From Brevibacillus_H ginsengisoli (GTDB lineage Bacteria; Bacillota; Bacilli; Brevibacillales; Brevibacillaceae): a stretch of 64,000 bases of DNA. The stretch lies in contig NZ_JBNJQR010000010.1 in the NCBI RefSeq assembly GCF_050113715.1, forward strand, positions 62,001 to 126,000, given 5' to 3'. Shown in pieces: positions 42,896-51,758 of the stretch. A model generated the notes under the pieces. It worked only from the letters and a program-made list of their open reading frames with translations. It had not been told where the DNA came from and searched no databases. Every line of letters begins with the position of its first letter. Position 1 is the first letter of the stretch. Both the position numbers and the translations under genes were made by a program.

Positions 42896-43846
42896 ATGAG
42901 TGTTAGCAGCTTGGATTTGGCCTCGGTTCTCGATGAGATGGTGATCGAATGCGGGAATCAAAAGGCGGACTATGATAATACCCTCCGCTCCTTTTGCAAG
43001 CAGCTGCAGGAAATCAAAAAAAGCCTGCCTTTTGACAAATGGAAGGATGAGGTCGCCCGCACTTCTTTGACCCATCCGTTGCAGAAGTTTCTGTTAAAGG
43101 ATCCTTTTACTCGTCGGGCGTTGACGAAGCCCCGTGGATATGCTGGAGACGCCATCATGATGGATATGCTCTATGCGGGGGATGGTACGATTGCCGCTCC
43201 GTTCGACGGGACGATTACAAAGGAAGGCAAGAGATTGTTCGAGTCTGTATTGAGGCTTTCGACCGCTGAAGGAGTAAGGAATCGCAAGTACATGATTGCG
43301 AACAGACTGGATGAGTTTGCTGAAACGAACAAAGATACGGGCGTTCTCGCGGTGGCTAGCGGACATTTGAGAGAGGCCCGACATTCCACTGCCCTGTATA
43401 ACGGGAAGATAGGAAAATACGTCGCGTTGGATAACGATCCGCTGTCGATCGAGCAAGTACGTCAGGAAGTAGAGAAGCTTGGTGTTACGGCGGTGGAAGG
43501 CTCCGTGCTCGATCTGATTCGGGAACGCATGCAATTTTCATCCTTTGATTTCATCTATTCGGCGGGACTCTATGATTATCTGCAGGAAAAAGTGGCAAAA
43601 CGTCTCACCGGGAAGTTATTCCGCATGCTTAGACCAGGCGGTGTTCTATTGATCGCCAACTTCCATCCCGACCACCTCTGCTCAGCCTACATTGAGGCTT
43701 GTTGTGACTGGTGGCTCGTCTATCGGGATGAAGCGGCCATGAAAGATTTGCTGACGGATATTCCTCAAGGCAAGATCGGTACCGTCAAACTGTACAGGGA
43801 TCCGACGAAGTCAATTTTGTTTCTGGAAGTAACACGTATAGCGTAA
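42896..43846 (+). CDS. Class I SAM methyltransferase, PhcB-like
   Basis: 316 residues. An N-terminal helical region with KPRGYAGDAIMMDMLY, a signature shared with PhcB-type methyltransferases, then a Rossmann SAM domain: VLAVASGHLREAR (motif I variant), YVALDNDPLSIEQ (acidic ribose contact), FDFIYSAGLYDYL, and MLRPGGVLLIANFHPD. PhcB of Ralstonia makes the 3-hydroxypalmitate methyl ester signal; the substrate here is unknown. ATG 42896 follows GGGAGTGG; an alternative GTG is three codons upstream. It starts 37 bp after the previous gene. Confidence 0.75.
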   Translation: MSVSSLDLASVLDEMVIECGNQKADYDNTLRSFCKQLQEIKKSLPFDKWKDEVARTSLTHPLQKFLLKDPFTRRALTKPRGYAGDAIMMDMLYAGDGTIAAPFDGTITKEGKRLFESVLRLSTAEGVRNRKYMIANRLDEFAETNKDTGVLAVASGHLREARHSTALYNGKIGKYVALDNDPLSIEQVRQEVEKLGVTAVEGSVLDLIRERMQFSSFDFIYSAGLYDYLQEKVAKRLTGKLFRMLRPGGVLLIANFHPDHLCSAYIEACCDWWLVYRDEAAMKDLLTDIPQGKIGTVKLYRDPTKSILFLEVTRIA

Positions 43847-43905
43847 GGGTGCTCAAGAGTGAAGCTTGTGCATCATGCGATTAATATCGAAAGGAAAGTG
43901 TTCAT

Positions 43906-45948
43906 ATGTCTCGATTAGGTAAATGGTTTCTTAGTTTAACAATGGTTTCCAGCATCTTGCCGTTGAGCGTGGTCGGAGCCGAAACAAACGGCGATCTTGA
44001 CACTAGCTACAGTGCCAGCGCCAATTACAGCGTCTGCAACGATCTTCCGACTATCAAAGCGGGATTTGATTATAATATTGCGCTCAAGACCGATGGAACG
44101 GTATGGGCTTGGGGGAGAAACAAGGAAGGGCAGCTGGGAGACGGTTCGGGCGGCTCATCATCGACTGTGAGTAAAATTGATGCTCTTTCGAATATTGAGG
44201 GGATTGCAGCCGGTTATGCTCACGCGCTAGCGGTGGATGAAAACCACCATGTCTATGCGTGGGGAATCAATGATGCCGGACAGCTGGGTGATGGCTCAAC
44301 CAGCCAAGGCAATACACCGAAGGAAGTCAAAGGCTTGGATGACGTCTATACCGTTGCGGCAGGAAAAAAGCATTCCCTCGCAATAGATAAAAAAGGGAAT
44401 GTCTGGGCCTGGGGAGACAATAGCTACGGTCAGTTAGGAGACGGTTCAGATAAAAGCAGAACCTCTCCCGCTAAGCTCAAAAGTATATCCGAAGTAAAGG
44501 CTATCTCAGCAAGTGAAATGTTCTCTGCGGCTGTAAAAGAGGATGGCAGTGTCTGGACTTGGGGCTTCAACGGCGAGGGAACGCTCGGAACAGGCAAGGA
44601 CAGCGACAGCTTGGTGCCAGTGAAGGTAAAAGGCTTGGAAAATGCAGTCGACATCGCCACCGGATGGAGACATACCATTGCGCTGAGAAGTAATGGAACT
44701 GTCTGGGCCTGGGGTCGCAATACGGAAGGACAGTTGGGCAATGGCACCAATACCTCGTCCAACGTTCCAGTACAGGTACAGGGATTGACCAACGTGGTGG
44801 CAATCGCGGCTGGGAACAGCAGCAGCTATGCTGTCAAGAATGATGGCACCGTGTGGGCGTGGGGGCAGAACCTGAATGGCAAGCTGGGTGACGGAACAGA
44901 ATCCAAACAAAATACGCCGGTGAAGGTGCTAGGTCCCAATGGAAGCAGTGCGTTAGATCATATCTTCTCCATCACATCAGGGAACGATCATGCTATTGCG
45001 GTAGATGAAGATGGTGTAGCTTGGGCGTGGGGCGGCAACGGAGTAGGTCAGCTGGGTGACGGTTCGACGAGCAACGCGCCGACTCCGATTAAGGTGAACC
45101 ATGATTTTGTGATAAAGCATCATTTGAAATCTCTGACCCTGTCCGCCGGAATTTTAACTCCCGCTTTTTGCGGCAAGGTCAAGCAATATGAAGCGCGTGT
45201 TCGCAATGAAGTGGATAGCTTGACATTGAAACCAAAAGCAGTTGATTCCAATGCGGCCATCATCATCAGCATCAATGACAAACCGGCCGGCAGCGTGGCA
45301 AGCACAGAGACAAGTGAACCACTGCCGCTTGTGGTAGGCGAGAACCGAATTGAGATCAAAGTGCAGATGTTGGACGGCGCGACAATCTACAAACTCAAGG
45401 TGACACGCGATAAGGAAGGCAAGCCAAGTGAAGGAAACAACCTCACCGTATCCGAAAAGAATTTGCTCCTCCAGGTGAAGAAGACAGCCAATCTGAAGGT
45501 GTATGTCACCGAAAAAAGTGGCAATCTGCTCGACGTCACCAATGATAAGAAAACCAGCTTCGAGGTAAGCGATCCACAAATCGTGACCGTCGCCAAAGGC
45601 AAGGTGAAAGCAGGTACTCAGGAAGGGGAAGCGACCATTACCGTTACGTATAAGAATGACAAACTGGTAGTGCCGGTGAAAGTGTCCAATATCGGAGTAA
45701 GCAAACTGATTATTGCCGACAAGAATATAGAAATGAAAAAAGAAGAGACAAAACAGCTCGAGCTGTCCGCCCGGATGACCAACAAGGAGACCAATCAAGT
45801 AACCGAGTTAGCCACCTGGACTAGCGACAATCCCAAAGTGGTGGCTGTAGAAGATGGCAAATTGAAGGCGTTGAAAGAAGGAAAAGCGAAGATTAAAGTG
45901 ATTTACGGCGGCAAAAGCGTCACGATTATGGTCACAGTGAAGAAGTAA
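43906..45948 (+). CDS. Secreted RCC1-repeat surface protein with cadherin-like and Big2 domains
   Basis: 680 residues. Signal peptide 1-25, then seven RCC1 blades at about 50-400, each with WAWG-N--GQLGDG (one variant reads WTWGFNGEGTLG). Next, a cadherin-like beta-sandwich at about 405-500 (LKSLTLSAGILTPAF, VGENRIEIKVQ), then two Big2 Ig-like domains about 510-597 and 600-680. No LPXTG or SLH motif. The propeller is probably displayed outside the cell and binds protein or sugar. Third gene of the cluster; AAAGGAAAG precedes ATG. Confidence 0.88.
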   Translation: MSRLGKWFLSLTMVSSILPLSVVGAETNGDLDTSYSASANYSVCNDLPTIKAGFDYNIALKTDGTVWAWGRNKEGQLGDGSGGSSSTVSKIDALSNIEGIAAGYAHALAVDENHHVYAWGINDAGQLGDGSTSQGNTPKEVKGLDDVYTVAAGKKHSLAIDKKGNVWAWGDNSYGQLGDGSDKSRTSPAKLKSISEVKAISASEMFSAAVKEDGSVWTWGFNGEGTLGTGKDSDSLVPVKVKGLENAVDIATGWRHTIALRSNGTVWAWGRNTEGQLGNGTNTSSNVPVQVQGLTNVVAIAAGNSSSYAVKNDGTVWAWGQNLNGKLGDGTESKQNTPVKVLGPNGSSALDHIFSITSGNDHAIAVDEDGVAWAWGGNGVGQLGDGSTSNAPTPIKVNHDFVIKHHLKSLTLSAGILTPAFCGKVKQYEARVRNEVDSLTLKPKAVDSNAAIIISINDKPAGSVASTETSEPLPLVVGENRIEIKVQMLDGATIYKLKVTRDKEGKPSEGNNLTVSEKNLLLQVKKTANLKVYVTEKSGNLLDVTNDKKTSFEVSDPQIVTVAKGKVKAGTQEGEATITVTYKNDKLVVPVKVSNIGVSKLIIADKNIEMKKEETKQLELSARMTNKETNQVTELATWTSDNPKVVAVEDGKLKALKEGKAKIKVIYGGKSVTIMVTVKK

Positions 45949-45962
45949 AGACTAGTTAAACC

Positions 45963-46010
45963 AAAGCACCCACTGCGAAAATCATTCAGAAGTGGGTGCT
46001 TTGATTTTGA
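45963..46010 (+). terminator. Terminator of the 42-46 kb cluster
   Basis: AAAGCACCCACT pairs with AGTGGGTGCTTT, followed by GATTTTGA. Confidence 0.82.
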
Positions 46011-46049
46011 TAGAAAATAACGACTACCTATCGAATGGAGTTGAGCAAG

Positions 46050-46976
46050 ATGACCAGTCAATCGACGACCTTCACGATCAGGCATGCTCGAATAAACGAT
46101 GCGCAAGAGATTACGAACCTGATCGTATTATGTGATATCAACGATCATGGAGTTCCTGATATTACGCAAGAAGACCTCCTGAATATGTGGAATTCCATCC
46201 ACATTGAGACCGATACCTGGGTAGCGTGCTCCCCGAATCATACGATCATCGGATACGCTTTCTTGGAGCGGCACATAGAGAGTCGAATGGATACCTGTGT
46301 CTTCGTGCATCCCGAGTATGAGAATAACGGAATTGGCTCTGTGCTGCTATTGAAGGTGGAAGAAAGAGCAAATGAGCTAGCCGAAGGGAGTACAACCGAT
46401 CAAAAACTTATGAACCATATCCCTTTTACCAATCGTGCGGCAAGAAACCTTGTGGAAAATAGAGGATTCACATGCTGCCGGTTGTATAAACGGATGCAAA
46501 TTGAACTGACAGAGCAGCCAGCAAAGCCCTCGTTCCCTGCGGGGATTACCGTACGTTCTTTTCAACCAGACCACGATGAAAAAACGATTTATGAACTCTA
46601 CGATCAAACCTTCTGCGATTCCTGGGGGTATTCCAAGACGGATTATTCGCAGTGGATTCACAAGCAAAAGGGGGAGCAATACGATGCTAGCCTCTGGTTT
46701 ATTGTCAGGGATGATCAGGAGCCTGCAGCCTTTATGATGTGCAGGTGTCAGGAAGATGGGTTATATATCGAATTATTAGGGGTAAAACGCGCATGGCGTA
46801 AACAAGGAATTGGACATTCCTTGCTTCTTCACGCGTTTCAAACCGCATATCAAAGAGGCCAGAATACGGTATTCCTGAACGTCGATTCCGAAAGCTTGAC
46901 CAACGCCCACTCCTTATACGAGCGTGTCGGAATGCGCGCAGTCTTCCAAAGCGCACTTTATCAGAAAAAGCTTTGA
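46050..46976 (+). CDS. Tandem GNAT acetyltransferase
   Basis: 308 residues with two GNAT domains. The first (about 10-150) includes CVFVHPEYENNGIGSVLL; the second (about 165-308) has LLGVKRAWRKQGIGHSLLLHAF and ends YERVGMRAVFQSALYQK. Both hold the acetyl-CoA loop. The layout recalls mycothiol synthase MshD, though that substrate is not expected here. ATG 46050 follows TGGAGTTGAG; the ATG at 46035 lacks a ribosome site. Confidence 0.83.
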   Translation: MTSQSTTFTIRHARINDAQEITNLIVLCDINDHGVPDITQEDLLNMWNSIHIETDTWVACSPNHTIIGYAFLERHIESRMDTCVFVHPEYENNGIGSVLLLKVEERANELAEGSTTDQKLMNHIPFTNRAARNLVENRGFTCCRLYKRMQIELTEQPAKPSFPAGITVRSFQPDHDEKTIYELYDQTFCDSWGYSKTDYSQWIHKQKGEQYDASLWFIVRDDQEPAAFMMCRCQEDGLYIELLGVKRAWRKQGIGHSLLLHAFQTAYQRGQNTVFLNVDSESLTNAHSLYERVGMRAVFQSALYQKKL

Positions 46977-46993
46977 GTTCCCAATAAGTTAGT

Positions 46994-47052
46994 AAGACGG
47001 TCGCTAAACGCATGCTTGCTTGGTCGTATGCGATCGGTGGCCGTTTTGTTAA
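46994..47052 (+). terminator. Possible terminator of the tandem GNAT gene
   Basis: ACGG...CGCAT pairs with ATGCG...CCGT with interior mismatches, followed by TTTTG. Weak. Confidence 0.45.
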
Positions 47053-47135
47053 TTCAATAAACTGGAAATAAGAATAGGAATCAGGGAATGATGAGGCGAA
47101 GTAATCAATGTCAGGAGTTACGACAGGGGGGGAGT

Positions 47136-48035
47136 ATGAGCGAGTATACTTACGCTACATTAGTTAAAAGTAAAAGCCAAGACAATATTTTAAGTTGTTT
47201 AAAAGAAATGAAAACAGAAGGATATTTTTTGGAAGCAAACGAAGACTGGTTTGCCGTTGTCATAAATAATGATGTGACAAAAGGCAATGAAGTAGCCAGG
47301 TTCTTCTCTGATAAATTAGACACTTTTTCATTCTTTTTCTGGAACTGTGAAGATCATGGTTGGGGATATTCGCTATTCTATAGAGGAGAAAAGGTAGGAT
47401 CATTGCGTATTGATTATGAACAGATAAATGAATCTGATGTGAGCGAAGCTAATGTGGGTGCTTTAAAAGAGATTGTCAAAAGAGAGAAAGAGTTTAATTT
47501 ATTGAAAGACTGGATGCTAAAAGTGCCTACCGATATCTTAGAAGGCATTCAATATTATAAAAATGCTTTTGCTTTTGAAAAAATAGAATGGGTTTCCTAT
47601 GACTATTTTTCCTCTCTCGGTGATGATGCTTTAGAACAAATGGGGATCATGAACGCCAATGTGGAAGGAAACCCAAAGCTTCAGGTAAGTAAAATCATCT
47701 TGGATGTATTGGAATGGCCATTGGGGAAATTAGGATATACATGGCGAAAAGATAAAAAATATGGTGTATATCGAGGGGAATATGTATTTCTTAAAACGAT
47801 TGATCGATTTGAGTATGGATTGGTCATTAGTACGAGCCAAAAAAATTTGGTGGAAGCAAACATTTTTTCTCCGGTTATGCGTGGAGTAGACATGTTTCGG
47901 GTAATCGAAAGAGATAATCCACCGACTTTTCACTATAAGACAGAACGAGAATTACGTTTAGTGTTAGGCCAAATCCTCCAATATTTTTTGCTAAAAGGGG
48001 ACAAGTGGCTAAGTAATCATGTAGTGAAAGCTTAA
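47136..48035 (+). CDS. Protein of unknown function, AT-rich
   Basis: About 299 residues from ATG 47136 (GGGGGGGAGT ahead). Composition is acidic and aromatic with many Lys, Glu, Phe and Tyr (FSDKLDTFSFFFWNCEDHGWGYSLFY). No signal peptide or membrane helix. Strand/helix pattern and isolated AT-rich position suggest an accessory cargo protein, for example immunity-like, but I do not recognise a family. It is directly followed by a start-less fragment in another frame. Confidence 0.65.
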   Translation: MSEYTYATLVKSKSQDNILSCLKEMKTEGYFLEANEDWFAVVINNDVTKGNEVARFFSDKLDTFSFFFWNCEDHGWGYSLFYRGEKVGSLRIDYEQINESDVSEANVGALKEIVKREKEFNLLKDWMLKVPTDILEGIQYYKNAFAFEKIEWVSYDYFSSLGDDALEQMGIMNANVEGNPKLQVSKIILDVLEWPLGKLGYTWRKDKKYGVYRGEYVFLKTIDRFEYGLVISTSQKNLVEANIFSPVMRGVDMFRVIERDNPPTFHYKTERELRLVLGQILQYFLLKGDKWLSNHVVKA

Positions 48036-48390
48036 TGCAAATGAGATATATGATGAACTAGTTGATCCGTATCTGGAAAAGCGGCACTTTAACAGAGCAT
48101 ATACGAAAGAGAATGTATTTGATGGTGGGGAAATAATATACGTCAAGAATGATACCAAAATTGTTTTTCGTCACTTCAATCCGTTTACTAGTTTACAAGT
48201 AAACATTTTCGAAGGAAATCGGGAAGTTCCATTAAGTCAGTTCATTATCCATAACAGAGAGAAGCTAGGGATCGATTTAACTCAAATGAAGATGTGGTTT
48301 CGAGATCGACCTGATTTTAAGGAATTGTTAGAAACAGTACTTAAAGTGATTGGAATCTATTTTGATCAGAAAAACACTCGGGAATCATAA
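48028..48390 (+). pseudogene. Start-less C-terminal gene fragment
   Basis: A frame of about 120 codons is open from TGA 48025 to TAA 48388 but has no ATG, GTG or TTG with a ribosome site. It reads like a protein C terminus (EIYDELVDPYLEKRHFNRAY, VFRHFNPFTSLQVNIFEG, LSQFIIHNREKLGIDL). Codon use is like that of the previous gene. It is likely the tail of a gene whose 5' part was deleted. Confidence 0.6.
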
Positions 48391-48455
48391 GCTTTCAAAC
48401 AATCGATAGGGTAGCCATTTCTGTTACTGTAAAACCATAGACACCATCCGTTAAC

Positions 48456-48512
48456 TGACCCCATTAGAGCTGGATAAACTGGTTCTAACAATAGGGGTCA
48501 TTTCTTTATACA
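48456..48512 (+). terminator. Terminator upstream of the DinB-like gene
   Basis: TGACCCCATT pairs with AATAGGGGTCA across a 24-base loop with inner pairing, followed by TTTCTTT. Confidence 0.75.
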
Positions 48513-48549
48513 TTGGTCATAGACCAAATGAAGCAGTAGGAGGAATTAA

Positions 48550-49044
48550 ATGACAAAGGAAGTACGTGAACTCCAAATTCAGAAGATCGCCGAGTTTCCG
48601 GCCAAGCTTAGGCAAATCGTCGGGAGGTTTACGCCAGCACTATTACAATTGAACTGTCCACCCAGTCATCCCACTCTTGATGGCGATTGGACATTGGCCC
48701 AAACGATTCATCACATCGCCGATTCTCATATTAATAGTTACACCCGTATGAAATTTATACTGACAGAGAATCGCCCTACGATTAAAACGTGGGCCCAGCA
48801 ATCATGGGCAGAGCTGCCAGATGCAAAAGAGTTAGATGTTGAGGATTCGGTCGCCATACTTGTTGCGTTGCACAAGCGTTGGGTAAACCTGTTGACAAAC
48901 CTGCAGGATAGCGACTTCGACCGTGTCGGGAATCATCCAGTGACCGGGGAAATCACGATTGCGGACTTGCTCGAGACCTATTCCAGACATGGCGAGGATC
49001 ATTTGGAGCAGATCGAACTGCTTTTGGCACAAAATCAGAATTAA
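48550..49044 (+). CDS. DinB-superfamily metal-dependent protein (YfiT/BstA-like)
   Basis: 164 residues of a four-helix bundle. The metal-binding histidines are in TLAQTIHHIADSHINSYTR and SRHGEDHLEQIELL. YfiT-like proteins are putative bacillithiol-dependent transferases or hydrolases. ATG 48550 follows AGTAGGAGGAATT. A WalR box lies directly downstream of its stop codon and belongs to the next gene. Confidence 0.87.
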   Translation: MTKEVRELQIQKIAEFPAKLRQIVGRFTPALLQLNCPPSHPTLDGDWTLAQTIHHIADSHINSYTRMKFILTENRPTIKTWAQQSWAELPDAKELDVEDSVAILVALHKRWVNLLTNLQDSDFDRVGNHPVTGEITIADLLETYSRHGEDHLEQIELLLAQNQN

Positions 49045-49048
49045 TGAT

Positions 49049-49065
49049 TGTAACCATTTTGTAAC
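49049..49065 (+). promoter_or_regulatory. WalR box
   Basis: TGTAAC-CATTT-TGTAAC matches TGTWAH-N5-TGTWAH, 69 bp before the start of the secreted gene; the same arrangement as at 33.07 kb. Confidence 0.7.
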
Positions 49066-49133
49066 CCTATCACTTTGTGGATTGTTTACGATAAAGGAGA
49101 AATGATACCACATAGTTGAGAGGGGAACCATCC

Positions 49134-50198
49134 ATGAATAACTGGAACAAACTCGTAAAGGGAATGATCCTTACATCTGTACTTTTCATTGGACAAGGAG
49201 TAGAAGCTCAAGCGGTAAGCAATGCCTCATCCGATAAAAACATGCAAGTGCTGGAGACACAACAAGCAGACGTAACGGGAGACAAAACAGCCGATACTGT
49301 CGTTTTATATGGTAAAAAACTGGATAATTCAAGTCCATACCTTGACGAGCTCGTAGTGAAGGTAACTGATGGGAAGAGCAAAAAGGTAATGACCATCAAT
49401 TTGAACGATGGCGGTTACAGTCCCAAAATGTCGCTGCAAGATTTCACCGGTGACAAAGCGGCCGAGATTATGGTATCAGCGGATACAGGAGGAAGTGGCG
49501 GCTATACAACCACCCACATTTATTCCGTGAAGAACGGGGTAACCCAAGACCTTGGCTGTCCGGGATTGGGAGAAAATAAGGCAGGAGTTCTAGGAAACGG
49601 TTTTGTTGCGTTGAAGCCAATCACTTTAAGCCAAAGCAAACTGAATGTGTTGCAGGGTACAGAGCGTCTGATCGGTTCTACGAATGCGGATACACGAGGC
49701 TATCTTAACTCCCGATGGCAATGGAACCATACTAAATGGGAATTGATCAATGCAGATTTTCAAGCAGCTTCTCAACCATTGACTGTCTATGAAGACAAGT
49801 TCACCAGCAGTGATTCCGACTTCGCTTTCATGGCGCCTAAATCATGGAATGGAAACGTTCTAGTTCAAGAGCTGACTGGATCCAAGGCTGACGAAGCCAT
49901 GCCAAAAGCCAAAAGTGTCACCAGCTTTTTGTTTAACACCGATAACATGCAGGATCGTATGCCGATAATCGAGATCTATGCGTTTGATAAAGCAGATTGG
50001 AATAAAATGAATCACCCGGAACAAGAGCCGCCTGTCGGCATTGAGATCGCGGAAAACGCGGCAACTCATACCGTTTACGTAGCAGCCTTGCTGCAAAGCA
50101 ATCCGTACGATACGGCAACTCTACAAGGGAAACAGTATGATTCTCTCTATAAGTCACTTGGTGATGTCAAGAAAGCATTTGTTTTACTGAAACGCTAA
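49134..50198 (+). CDS. Secreted FG-GAP-like protein, larger paralogue
   Basis: About 354 residues with a signal peptide (VKGMILTSVLFIGQGVEAQA). The N-terminal mature half has the Asp loops QADVTGDKTADTVVLYG and DFTGDKAAEIMVSADTGGSGG, close to those in the 33.1-kb protein. The C-terminal half (200-354) is a separate domain with FAFMAPKSWNGNVLVQEL and ends KKAFVLLKR. No enzyme motif. ATG 49134 follows GAGAGGGGAAC. Probably acts in the cell envelope and is probably WalR-controlled. Confidence 0.75.
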   Translation: MNNWNKLVKGMILTSVLFIGQGVEAQAVSNASSDKNMQVLETQQADVTGDKTADTVVLYGKKLDNSSPYLDELVVKVTDGKSKKVMTINLNDGGYSPKMSLQDFTGDKAAEIMVSADTGGSGGYTTTHIYSVKNGVTQDLGCPGLGENKAGVLGNGFVALKPITLSQSKLNVLQGTERLIGSTNADTRGYLNSRWQWNHTKWELINADFQAASQPLTVYEDKFTSSDSDFAFMAPKSWNGNVLVQELTGSKADEAMPKAKSVTSFLFNTDNMQDRMPIIEIYAFDKADWNKMNHPEQEPPVGIEIAENAATHTVYVAALLQSNPYDTATLQGKQYDSLYKSLGDVKKAFVLLKR

Positions 50199-50232
50199 AC
50201 CATTCAATTTCAATTTCCAGTGATCCTCTATT

Positions 50233-50285
50233 GAACCCCCTTTTCCTCCCAGGTAACATGTAATACCTGAGAGGAGGGGGTTTTA
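50233..50285 (+). terminator. Hairpin that includes the ribosome site of the SleB-like gene
   Basis: CCCCC, CTCC and AGGTA pair with TACCT, GGAG and GGGGG, followed by TTTT. The 3' arm (GAGAGGAGGGGG) is also the ribosome site for the ATG at 50288. Confidence 0.7.
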
Positions 50286-50287
50286 CC

Positions 50288-50932
50288 ATGAAAAAATGGA
50301 GTATTGTGGCTTGCCTCTTGATGTTGTTTGCCGGTATGGCATTGCAACCTATCCAAACAGCCGAGGCATCGCCACTTCTCACTTGGGGAAGCAATAGCGG
50401 AGATGTATGGGATCTGCAATATAGACTTCAATTGCTCGGTTTTTATGACAGTCCATTAGATGGGCAATACGGATATCAAACACAACAGGCTGTAAGAGAC
50501 TTCCAGAGCGAATATGGACTTGCAGTCGATGGCATCGCAGGTTCTAAGACCTGGACCAGCTTAAAACAACATTCCGTTAATGCCGCTGAATTGGACATGC
50601 TGGCCCATCTTATCTACGGAGAGGCGCGTGGCGAATCTTATACAGGACAGGTTGCCGTTGGAGCGGTTGTGCTGAATCGTGTGCATTCGGGAATGTTTCC
50701 TTCGACGGTAGCAGGCACCATCTTTCAGTCAGGTGCGTTTACCGCTGTAGATGACGGCCAATACTGGTTAACTCCTAATGAAACAGCTTATAAGGCTGCT
50801 TGGGATGCCGCACGCGGGTGGGACCCTAGTGGCGGTGCGTTGTATTATTTTAATCCTGACACGGCAACCTCCGCATGGATATGGAGTCGTCCACAAATTA
50901 AAAGAATCGGTCAACATATTTTTATGGATTAA
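50288..50932 (+). CDS. SleB-type spore cortex-lytic / cell-wall hydrolase
   Basis: 214 residues: signal peptide to about residue 28 (AEA-SP), a peptidoglycan-binding domain 35-95 (GDVWDLQYRLQLLGFYDSPLDG and TQQAVRDFQSEYGL), and a SleB/CwlJ catalytic domain 98-214 (HLIYGEARGESYTGQVAVGAVVLNR with the catalytic Glu). This matches SleB, which degrades spore cortex during germination; close relatives act in vegetative cells. The ribosome site lies in a strong hairpin. The 3' end overlaps the convergent deacetylase gene by 11 bp. Confidence 0.9.
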   Translation: MKKWSIVACLLMLFAGMALQPIQTAEASPLLTWGSNSGDVWDLQYRLQLLGFYDSPLDGQYGYQTQQAVRDFQSEYGLAVDGIAGSKTWTSLKQHSVNAAELDMLAHLIYGEARGESYTGQVAVGAVVLNRVHSGMFPSTVAGTIFQSGAFTAVDDGQYWLTPNETAYKAAWDAARGWDPSGGALYYFNPDTATSAWIWSRPQIKRIGQHIFMD

Positions 50933-51701
50933 ATGTGGAAAACGATTGACTTTGGAAAACGCGTAACCGTTTTAACGTGTAACGGCCCTGTGATGGATGA
51001 GTCATACGGTTTTTCGTGGTAAACGCAGCTTTATATCCGACAGATGCAAGTGCGGAAATGGCGCTCTCTGTATAACCACCGTAGGGATAGGCAAAAATGG
51101 TAATGCTTTTATGCAAGTGTTCTTCAAGGACTTGTTTGGAAGAGGCTAGCTCATGAACAAGTTGTTTGCTTGTTAGCTTTCGAATATCGGGGTGAGTAAC
51201 GGTATGAGACTCGATGTCAATCAGACCGCTATTCTCCATTTCCATTAGTTGATCCCAGTTAGCGTAATTGGATTTTCCTACAGCTCCGGTGATGATGAAT
51301 AAGGTGGCCTTCGCCTGATATTTCTTTAAGATTGGAAAGGCATGTGTGTAGTTATCCTTATATCCATCGTCAAATGTAAGAACAATTGGCCGAGTCGGCA
51401 GCTCTGATCCATTTTCCCAAGCCGAAATTAACTCACTTGCGGTAATCGGTGTATATCCATGTTTGAGTAAATTACTAAGCTGCCTTTCAAACTGTTCGGG
51501 AGCTATACACAGCGAGTTATTCTGGCGTGAAATAGAGTGGTACATCAACACGGGAACAGAACCCTCAGGATGGGCAGCATTCGTTGTTTCTGTGGAGACG
51601 CTTGCTATTGCTTGAGCCACGAAAGAACTAGCCATGAATTGAATCGTATACAATAAACCTGCGAGAAGCAGGTATCTTCTAAAGTTTCGAATCAACTTCA
51701 T
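50922..51701 (-). CDS. Secreted polysaccharide deacetylase
   Basis: 259 residues with a signal or anchor helix at 8-30, then a NodB domain. Motif 1 is VLTFDDGYKDN, motif 2 ESHTVTHPDIRKL (HxxxH), later motif FAYPYGGYTE. This is the PgaB/IcaB-like or YxkH-like group; it removes acetyl groups from a wall glycan such as poly-N-acetylglucosamine. It lies 57 bp downstream of a second deacetylase gene on the same strand; the two are likely cotranscribed. Confidence 0.88.
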   Translation of the reverse strand: MKLIRNFRRYLLLAGLLYTIQFMASSFVAQAIASVSTETTNAAHPEGSVPVLMYHSISRQNNSLCIAPEQFERQLSNLLKHGYTPITASELISAWENGSELPTRPIVLTFDDGYKDNYTHAFPILKKYQAKATLFIITGAVGKSNYANWDQLMEMENSGLIDIESHTVTHPDIRKLTSKQLVHELASSKQVLEEHLHKSITIFAYPYGGYTESAISALASVGYKAAFTTKNRMTHPSQGRYTLKRLRVFQSQSFSTFNP

Positions 51702-51758
51702 CCACGTCTCCTTTCATACCGCTTTGTCCGACAAGAGGAGAACATTCTGTATGCTCAT

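Noticed and set aside
44050..45090. Regular DNA repeats that could suggest a CRISPR array
   Set aside because: The periodicity follows the RCC1 protein blades, with codon-level variation and no constant direct repeat.
45154..45798. 214-codon minus-strand frame under the RCC1 gene
   Set aside because: Opposite the Big2/cadherin-like part; composition is typical of an antisense frame and no start signal is present.
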